From Quercus robur (Eukaryota > Streptophyta > Magnoliopsida > Fagales > Fagaceae), in NCBI RefSeq assembly GCF_932294415.1, contig NC_065539.1, forward strand, positions 48,251,001-48,315,000: a stretch of DNA of 64,000 bases. The letters are read 5' to 3'. The position numbers and the translations under genes are program-made. Under the pieces are notes generated by a model, which did not search any database, was not told the origin of the DNA, and saw nothing but the letters and a program-made list of their open reading frames with translations. Below, in pieces: positions 56,500 to 64,000 of the stretch (positions within the stretch are counted from its first letter, which is position 1; every line of letters starts with the position of its first letter).

Positions 56500-58124
56500 A
56501 AATTAAAGTCAAACCGAGATTATATTTCTCTTCTTCAACCTCTTGGTTGGTTTCTTTTGCCACAGCAAAACCCTTTCCTATTGGTTCCCACAAGACCTCT
56601 GGTTTACTCTTCAACTACACTAAGTAAGTCCTCCTTCACTCTGCTCTCTCCTCTAATCGCTCAAATTTCTTTACTCTCTTTGAGTTTAAACTTTTAACTG
56701 ATTTAACAGTTCTAGGGTTTTTTTTTTTAAATTCCCCAAATTGTAAAATGCCTAATTCTTTAAAATTTTCATTTCCCCAAATTGTTCATCGCCTTGTTTT
56801 TGAGTTGATTGAGAATGAAATATCTTATTCTACGCCTTGCATTATCTGGGTTTGTTTCAGTTTCTCAAATATATTAGTGGGTCACTTCTACTTTGATTTT
56901 TCTTATTTCTTATTTCTTTTTTTTTGAGTTGGGTTCTGCAAAGTTTGAATGAAATTAGGGTCAAGGGTGTAAAGGTTTTTCTGGGTTTGTTCAGTTTTCT
57001 TAAAATCTTGTCTATATTTCTCTCTGTGAACTTGATTTTGTGGCTTTTGGGGTTTGGTCAGGGTTTAAAGAAATGTTTGTTTTTTTGAGTCGGGTTTTGC
57101 ACAATTTGAATGATATTAGGGTTAGCAATATAAGGGTATTTCTGGGTTTGTCCAGTCTTTTAAAAAAAGCTTGTATTTTTTTTTTCCTGTGTGAATTTGT
57201 TTTGGGCTTTGTTTAGGGGTTAAAGAATGTTCTAATCCTTTTAAGATGTGCTATCACTGGTTTGGTTTCACTCTTTGACAGTGACATGTACCAGGCTATC
57301 TGACACGTAGTAGTTATTTGATGGGTCATTTTTCTGCTTTTGAAATCGTAGAACATGCACAGCCTGTATCTGAGTTTTTAATTTTTAATTTTAAAAATTT
57401 TTGTTTTGTCTAACGTTATTGAGGTTTACCATTTGTTAAATTACCGATGGATGTATAGTTTTGATTAAGTTTGAATCATTTTTCTTTTTGGGTGTGTTTT
57501 ATGCTCTTCTTTTTTTAGTTAATCTATAATTGGATGTTTGCTAATTGGCAACATGGGTGTGTTTTTTTCTGGCTTGGTCTCTGTAGAGTGTAGACTAGGT
57601 GTCTTTATTTTCCCAAGCTTTGCTTCTTTTTTCATTTTTTTATTTTTACGAGGCGTTGATGCTTCATTAGGTTGGGTTGTTTTGTGATGGTTAGGATTTT
57701 CGAAATATTTGTTATATCCCTATCTTCCTGGCATCAATTGAATTTCAAGTTGGTATGACAAAGTAATATATTGAAAAAGAAGATAATAATAAATAAAAAT
57801 TAATGTTACATGTCTCTTGGGTACCGTTTGTTCATTTTATGGAGTGAGGCAACTGACACAGATGCTTATGTATTACTTTAATGGTTGCAAGCTTGTAGGT
57901 GCTGTTAATCACTCCCTTTTCCTTTCTTATTTATTTTTTATTTTTATAGTAAATATTAGGTTTTTAATGGGTGTAAATTTATACAAAATTTGTAGGGCCC
58001 ATCTGGACGATCGGGTTGAATATTTTGGATGATGGGTCAGGATTTCTGGAGGGTTTGTACGGGCTATGCATTTTAATGTGGCTATGTTAGTATAGGTTGA
58101 AGCAAGCATGGGCTTTTGATGCAG
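56500..58124 (+). promoter_or_regulatory. Promoter, 5'UTR exon and long leader intron of the J-protein gene
   Basis: A CT-rich leader (about 56520-56623) ends at the donor TAA|GTAAGTCC, and an acceptor TTTTGATGCAG lies at 58114-58124, 61 bp before the coding start. The 1.5-kb interval is T-rich with repeated GGGTTTGTYCAGT phrases and no conserved coding sequence, as plant leader introns often are. Long leader introns often raise expression; exact start not shown. Confidence 0.55.
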
Positions 58125-58136
58125 CTTTTCTGTCGA

Positions 58137-58160
58137 ATGAACTTCAGTGAAGCAATTTGA
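58137..58160 (+). promoter_or_regulatory. uORF upstream of the J-protein start
   Basis: ATG at 58137 in the second leader exon encodes MNFSEAI and stops at TGA 58158-58160, 25 bases before the main ATG at 58186. It is in a different frame from the main coding region. Confidence 0.5.
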
Positions 58161-58185
58161 GTCAGGTTCTGGTTCTGGATTAGTG

Positions 58186-61086
58186 ATGGATTGCAATAAA
58201 GAAGAGGCTGTCAGGGCCAAGGGGATTGCTTTGAAGAAGATGGAAAGCAAGGAATTTGTAGCGGCTCGTAAAGTTATTATCAAGGCCCAACAACTATATC
58301 CTGATGTGGATAATATTTCTCAAATGCTTATGGTTTGCGATGTGCATATTGCTGCCGAGCAGAGAATATATGGGAATGAGATGAACTGGTATGGTATCCT
58401 TCAGATTGAGCCGACAGCTGATGAGGCAATGATTAAGAAGCAGTACAGGAAGTTTGCTCTACAACTTCATCCTGATAAAAACAAGTTTGCAGGTGCAGAA
58501 GCTGCTTTTAAGCTGATTGGGGAAGCTCAAAGAGTGCTTTTAGACCGAGATAAACGTGCTTTTCATGACATGAGACGCAGAGCGCCTGTGTATAAAGCAG
58601 CACCACCGAATCGGCCCTCTCAAAAGGGCAGCTGGAGCTCAAATGTTGGGGCTCATAATAACTATAGGAGCAATGTGACAGGCTCGAATCCTCAGCAACA
58701 GAAGCCGCCTCAGCCAGTTCCACCTGGTCACTCTAATGTCCGCCCAACTTTCTGGACTGTCTGTCCGTTTTGTTCAGTAAGGTACCAGTATTATAAAGAA
58801 GTTGTCAATAGATCTCTCCGTTGTCACAGTTGCCAGAAGCCATTCATTGCATATGACATGAATGTGCAAGGTCCTCAACCAACTACCAACAACAGTCATG
58901 CACCACCAACTACCAACAGCAGTCATGCACCACCAGCTACCAACATGAGTAAGCCAGTGTTCCCCCAGAAGAACGAAGGTGCTTGCAAGGTGGAGGTAGG
59001 ATGTCAGGGGAATGTTGGTAAGGTTGGATCAGGAAAGATGAATGGCAAGAAGAGGAAGCAGGTAGAGGAATCCAGTGAGAGTTTTAATTCTAAGAGCAGC
59101 ACTGACTCTGAAGAAGAAGATATAGCTGTAGACAATGATGGTAATATTCAGGGTGGACAGAAGTTTGAATCTTTTAGAGACCAAAACATACGAAGATCTT
59201 CACGGCACAAGCAGCAGGTTTCTTACAAGGAAAACTTGAGTGATGATGAAAACACTGTAAACTCTCGAAAAAAAGCCAAGAGGAGTGAATCATCCTCTGC
59301 CACTAAAGAGGAGAGTGGGGATGCATCTATAAAAGAGTCAGCTAAAATAAATAAATCATCTCATTTAGCTTCTAATGTAAAAGAAGATCTGAAAGAGGTG
59401 AAACAGAATGAAAATGCTTGTTTTGAGGAGAGCTTACCGAATGGGAACATGAAAGCAAAATTGAGTGGAAAAGAAACAGTGGCTGATGATAACCGTAAGA
59501 AAACTTCTGAAGCTTATGACAATTCTGCATCTGATTCAAGGTCTGACGCAACACTAAATCCTGAATATTTTCAATATCCTGATCCAGATTTCAGTGACTT
59601 TGACAAGGATAGGAAACAAGAGTGTTTTGCAGCAGGGCAGATCTGGGCTGTTTATGATACTGTGGAAGCCATGCCTAGATTTTACGCACAGATTAAGAAA
59701 GTTCTCTCTCCCGGGTTTAAGCTGAGGATAACCTGGCTAGAGCCAGACCCAGATGATGAGGATGAAATCAAATGGTTCAATGCGGACTTGCCTACTTCTT
59801 GTGGTAAGTTTACAAAGGGGAACACGGAAAACACTGAAGATCGTCTTATGTTCTCTCATTTGATTTCTTGGGAGAAGGGCAGCCGTAGAGATAGTTTCAA
59901 GGTTTATCCAAGAAAGGGAGAAATTTGGGGATTCTTCAGGAACTGGGATATCAAATGGTACTCTGATCCAGACCAGCATCGTAAGCCCGAGTATGAATTT
60001 GTTGAAATCTTGTCAGAGTTTTCACAGGATGTGGGTATACGTGTTGCATACATCGTTAAGGTGAAAGGCTTTGCAAGCCTCTTTTGTCGAATGGTTAAGG
60101 AAGAAATGGGCACATTTCAAGTTCCACCTGTAGAACTATTTAGGTTCTCACACAGGGTTCCATCCTTTAAAATGACTGGTGAGGAAAGAGAAGGTGTGCC
60201 GAAAGGATCTTTTGAACTAGACCCTGCAGCTTTACCCCTTAAAATTGAAGAGTTTTCTGTGCCTGAAGATGTGGCAGTGGAGGCTGGTGCAAATGCATCA
60301 ATGTACCAGGCTGATGTAAAGAGCAGCCACTTTGAGTCTGGGGAAAGCAGTAATGGCATTGTTACTGAAGATCACAGTAATCCTCCAGCTTCCCCCTCAG
60401 AAGCTATTGAAATTCCAGAACCTGAATTTTACGATTTTGATGCTGAAAAATCCCAGGAGAAGTTTCAGATTGGTCAGATTTGGGCATTGTACAGTGATGA
60501 GGATGGCTTGCCAAAATATTATGGTATGATTACGAAAATCGATGCTGGCTCAGTTTTCAAATTGCACCTTACATGGCTTGGCTCCCGCCAGCTGCCAAAC
60601 AACACTATCCAATGGCGTGATAAAGGCATGCCCATTTGTTGTGGAAATTTTAAGATTAAGAGTCTATCCCAGGTATATACTACTACCACTTCCTTTTCAC
60701 ATCAGGTAAGATCTGATCCTGCTGGTAAGAGGAATGAGTATGCCATCTTTCCTAGGAAAGGTGAGGTATGGGCATTATATAAGAACTGGACTGCTGAAAT
60801 AAAATGTTCTGAGTTGGAGAGCTGTGAATATGAAATAGTAGAAGTCATTGAGGAGGAGGATTTGCATATAAGAGTGTTGTTTTTGGAGCGAGTGGATGGT
60901 TTCAACTCAGTTTTCAAGGCCCAATTAAAAGAGGGGTCAGAAGTAACCATTGGGATTCCTCGGATAGAGCTTCTTAAGTTCTCCCATCAATTACCTGCTT
61001 TCCGCCTGACAAAAGAGAAAGGTGGCACCCTGAGAGGCTTCTGGGAACTTGATCCTGCAGCATTGCCAGTTCATTATTTTTCTTGA
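58186..61086 (+). CDS. J-domain protein with two DUF3444 domains
   Basis: One exon, 966 residues. The start is the ATG giving [20 protein letters not shown], the usual beginning of this family; codons upstream are open but lack an ATG. An N-terminal helical region (1-62) precedes the J domain (about 66-130) with intact HPD (95-97), which stimulates Hsp70 ATPase. A zinc-ribbon-like CPFC...CHSC unit follows (about 192-220), then a charged, serine-rich region with basic GKKRKQ, a possible nuclear signal. Two DUF3444 domains follow at about 457-690 and 742-960, each with an aromatic-rich FxxGQIWAxY core and closing ELDPAALP. No transmembrane segment is seen. Client and partner are unknown. Confidence 0.94.
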   Translation: MDCNKEEAVRAKGIALKKMESKEFVAARKVIIKAQQLYPDVDNISQMLMVCDVHIAAEQRIYGNEMNWYGILQIEPTADEAMIKKQYRKFALQLHPDKNKFAGAEAAFKLIGEAQRVLLDRDKRAFHDMRRRAPVYKAAPPNRPSQKGSWSSNVGAHNNYRSNVTGSNPQQQKPPQPVPPGHSNVRPTFWTVCPFCSVRYQYYKEVVNRSLRCHSCQKPFIAYDMNVQGPQPTTNNSHAPPTTNSSHAPPATNMSKPVFPQKNEGACKVEVGCQGNVGKVGSGKMNGKKRKQVEESSESFNSKSSTDSEEEDIAVDNDGNIQGGQKFESFRDQNIRRSSRHKQQVSYKENLSDDENTVNSRKKAKRSESSSATKEESGDASIKESAKINKSSHLASNVKEDLKEVKQNENACFEESLPNGNMKAKLSGKETVADDNRKKTSEAYDNSASDSRSDATLNPEYFQYPDPDFSDFDKDRKQECFAAGQIWAVYDTVEAMPRFYAQIKKVLSPGFKLRITWLEPDPDDEDEIKWFNADLPTSCGKFTKGNTENTEDRLMFSHLISWEKGSRRDSFKVYPRKGEIWGFFRNWDIKWYSDPDQHRKPEYEFVEILSEFSQDVGIRVAYIVKVKGFASLFCRMVKEEMGTFQVPPVELFRFSHRVPSFKMTGEEREGVPKGSFELDPAALPLKIEEFSVPEDVAVEAGANASMYQADVKSSHFESGESSNGIVTEDHSNPPASPSEAIEIPEPEFYDFDAEKSQEKFQIGQIWALYSDEDGLPKYYGMITKIDAGSVFKLHLTWLGSRQLPNNTIQWRDKGMPICCGNFKIKSLSQVYTTTTSFSHQVRSDPAGKRNEYAIFPRKGEVWALYKNWTAEIKCSELESCEYEIVEVIEEEDLHIRVLFLERVDGFNSVFKAQLKEGSEVTIGIPRIELLKFSHQLPAFRLTKEKGGTLRGFWELDPAALPVHYFS

Positions 61087-61587
61087 GGCAGGAAAACTGA
61101 ATTAATAGAGCCTGTTCAGGTTAGAGTCAAAGCACCATCCTTGTTCTTATAGTTGCTCAGCAGAGATACACCCATCAAGTGCATATGATAGATGTTTGGC
61201 AGTGTAATGATTTTTGTCCTCAATCCTGCTGCATTGGAGAGAAATTTGGAGGCTGTGCTGGTTTTTTTGTTGAATTTTACTCGTCTCTAATCCTCTTGAT
61301 GGTGCCATGCAATTTGGCTAGTTAGGCACAAGTCACTTCAAGGTAGCGTTAATTTTATCTGGATTTTCCTGTTAACGTCTTCTCTTGGTAGATACCTTAT
61401 TTGGAAGTAGAAAAAGTTTTTCAGCAAATCCACTCTACCTATTTTGTGGTTTATTTACCTCTAGTTAGTATAGTGGATCAGATAATGTTAGCCTTGTTCA
61501 ATATGTAGAACTGCAAATGCACATCCAAAATGAGGTTCTGAATTCTCTCTCTAACCCCCCCCCCCCCCCCCCCAAAACCCCGCCCAA

Positions 61588-61618
<31 letters not shown>

Positions 61619-63518
61619 CGCGTCTGTCGGCAGCGGACCCCTTTTTCTGCATGTTAAATGTTTGCAAACAGTTCGGATTTGTCTCTATGATGTAATTTGT
61701 TCTTGAATGGCATACATTGGAATCACTGCATATCATATTTGCAGGTGCAGTTGCGGTTGCATATGGGTCTAAATTATCCTTGCATCTGGAACTGGGTCCA
61801 AATATGGGGTTAATGGGAAAGTTCACATCATAAATGATGTAGATTTATGTGTTTTTAAAAGCATGTAAACTTGCACTGTAGGCTTGCAGGCAGTACGATC
61901 CCGTCAGCAGAGGACATGATGTGAAGAGGCTGCTGCCTCAAATGACTTTCTTGATGATCTTGTAACTTGTCAAATGGTTTAAGTTTGCGAAGCTTCCTTG
62001 TTGCCTCACTGATTTCTTGCCCAAACTCCCCTCCCTTGCAAGGATCAATGTCTTTTCCCCTCCTGATCTGACATATATGAAGACCATGGATGCTTGCTAA
62101 TTATAGGCTTAGGCTTGTTCCAGTGAAATTCATCCTTTAATATGAAGTTTGGTTCAGGATACTCTCTTGGTACTAAACATTCCTTTGTGGGGAAAATATG
62201 GCTTATTTTTCGAAGAGATGAGTATCCCCTAGTTCACATTACTGCGAAAGTTCTATCCTTTCAAAGTGACAATAAAATAACCAATGCAATACCTTTTGAC
62301 TAATCAAAATAATACTCTTTTCTCCTCTAACGCAACTTGTGTGTTTTTATCAGATTGCTCTTCCATTGGACCTAGATTTGTTTTAATCCACTGTATTTTC
62401 TCTGTTTTAATTTATTTTGATATCTAATATTTTATTAAGAACCTACAATTTAATCTATTTTGATCAATGTGACATAAGTAAACTTTGTTTATTCCGTTCA
62501 CTATTTTGTTAGTTGGGAGCTGTTGTTTGTTGTTGAGATTTTCAAGGTTTAATTTGGCATAAACTTTAGTTTTTAGATTATGGTTAAATGTGTAAATATC
62601 TTTTGATTAGGTTGGTCCAATGTGTTTTAATTATTGTAAGTCATGCGAAAATTAATGGGATGGCTTTGAATAAGATAGAATGTTATAAAATAATATATAT
62701 GGTCAACGCTGACTAGCATATTGGGATTCATTACGTAGGTCTCATAGAGTCAATAACCATTTGGATGTTTGGAGAGGTGTGGAGCTGATTAGAAAGCTTT
62801 AATAATTTAGAAGGATGGAGGGTATTGGGTGCGTGTAACTTACCAATAAGGTAAAAAAATGATGGATAGATAAGAAATTATGTCAATCGGAGAATAAAAG
62901 CATGATGGATGAGGTGAAGAAGCATATAAAGGTATTGTACTGTGATCATAAAATATTTATTAAATTGGGTAAATTGCATTAAGACCCCTAAAATTTTATT
63001 TTATTGCACTAAGACCCTCTTAACTTTTTTGTCACTTTAGTACTGAAACCTTGGTACATGACTAAATATACCCTTCAGTTAGGGTTTTGTCCAATCATGA
63101 ACAGAGACATAAGTGGCTTAAAAAAAAAGGTTCTGTCCAATCATGAATATGTTAAACTTTTCTACACATTGTGGGAATCATTAAATAGTGAAATGAGGGT
63201 TATAAGTGGAAGAATATTTTCTCAACTTTGCAATGCCTTTGATGTACTCTTTCCATCTTCAATACTCTCAAAATATCATCACAAATCTGTTAGTAATAAG
63301 TATGAAGTTTTTTTTTTTTTGGATAAATAATAAGTATCAACCATCAACTATACCAATTGATCAAATCTTTTCTTCGTACTTAGATATATGAGATAAATTT
63401 TAACTTTAAATGAAGAACAATGGGAACTGAGTTTACGAAGATCCTTTGTCACCTACAAATTATTAAAAAAGTAAATTTAAAAATAAAATAAATCCTTTCA
63501 AAGTACTATCCATATTTT
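61087..63518. other. 3' flank of the J-protein gene and intergenic; no gene seen
   Basis: 61555-61573 is a run of 19 C, followed by AAAACCCCGCCC and (TA)n(TG)n to 61618. The 3'UTR probably ends somewhere in 61300-61900; no unique poly(A) signal could be chosen. 62960-63060 has the TAAATTGCATTAAGACCCC phrase of a dispersed repeat. Confidence 0.45.
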
Positions 63519-63828
63519 TTGGCAAAAATACAAAAACACCCATTGGAGTTCCAATTCTTCCTTATAATACCTTGAGATTTTCATATCCTTCAAATTAACC
63601 TCTAAGACTAACTTCTGTTAGCTTGTATGGATTGAAAAATCACATAACCATTATGTTAAAATAAGAAGACTCACCAATTAATTTGCACTGCTAGTTATGT
63701 GATGGTCACATTGTTTTTTCATCCATAATAGTTAACAAAAGTTAGTCTTAGTAGTCAATTTGATGAATATGAAAATCTGATGGAGTTATAAGAAAGAATT
63801 GAAACCCAAGAAGTGTTTTTGCAACTAA
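63519..63828. mobile_element. MITE with long inverted arms
   Basis: Arms of about 140 bp (CAAAAACACCCATTGGAGTT..., TAAGACTAACTTCTGTTA...) pair with the right half around a short centre near 63670. Mismatches are scattered. A partial repeat of the right end (AAGGAAGTGTTTTTATATTT) follows at 63840. Target duplication not resolved. Confidence 0.7.
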
Positions 63829-64000
63829 CCTAAATCTAAGGAAGTGTTTTTATATTTAGGTAAAGTAAGTTTGCAAAAAACAGTTGTGGGAAATGTTTAA
63901 ATTCTTTTAAATAAAAGAGTTTATTTGATTTATGTATAGAATTTTAAAACTCGTTTTTCTCCTTTTTGGGTTATACATAAAAGCTGTTAAAGTCTAGGTG

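Noticed and set aside
58147-58185. Start of the J-protein at the GTG at 58147
   Set aside because: There is no ATG there; the ATG at 58186 gives the family's usual N-terminus.
61551-61826. Minus-strand 91-codon frame after the J-protein gene
   Set aside because: It includes the C run and the TA/TG microsatellite, which translate as glycine and alternating residues; no domain.

Overview
This window is nuclear DNA from a flowering plant, most likely a woody eudicot. The genes have many short exons with GT-AG introns. Three conserved plant genes sit on the + strand at the right: a fused dehydroquinate dehydratase/shikimate dehydrogenase (DQD/SDH), an intronless PPR protein and a J-domain/DUF3444 protein. 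Everything else is AT-rich, full of microsatellites and crowded with transposons. The species cannot be fixed from sequence alone.

Layout. 1-3532: 5' part of a Ty3-type LTR retrotransposon on the minus strand, with LTR, primer-binding site and an uninterrupted gag-protease-RT frame that leaves the window. It lies against the 3' part of a decayed LINE (3533-5065). 5200-23300: three copies of a small two-exon gene on the minus strand, one broken (5.2 kb) and two intact (13.1-13.6 and 22.9-23.3 kb). Each intact copy encodes a 105-residue single-pass membrane protein that I do not recognise. Between them lie a MULE-like palindromic element carrying a CTATAGGG array, a second decayed LINE, a copia-type LTR, a CCGG-rich TIR element, a Harbinger-like element, and a tandem segmental duplication (14170-18480 and 18483-21655). 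Insertions present in only one duplicate give filled and empty sites for two solo LTRs, a hAT-like element and a 577-bp insert. 24056-30696: a 285-bp 5'-truncated LINE and a full-length but decayed LINE, both with target-site duplications. 31-37 kb: a CACTA terminus, an orphan SmE-like exon, a hAT-type element with a perfect 8-bp duplication, and tandem duplications.

37894-46821 is the shikimate-pathway gene; 11 exons join cleanly into a 534-residue protein with all expected catalytic motifs. 46.8-52.7 kb holds a MULE-type element and a hAT remnant with a SINE inside it. 52724-54622 is the PPR gene, and 58186-61086 the J-protein gene with a 5'UTR intron and a uORF.

The best candidates for something undescribed are the small membrane-protein family and the insertion histories in the tandem duplication. 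The three conserved genes are unrelated neighbours, as is usual in plants; nothing suggests an operon or gene cluster.
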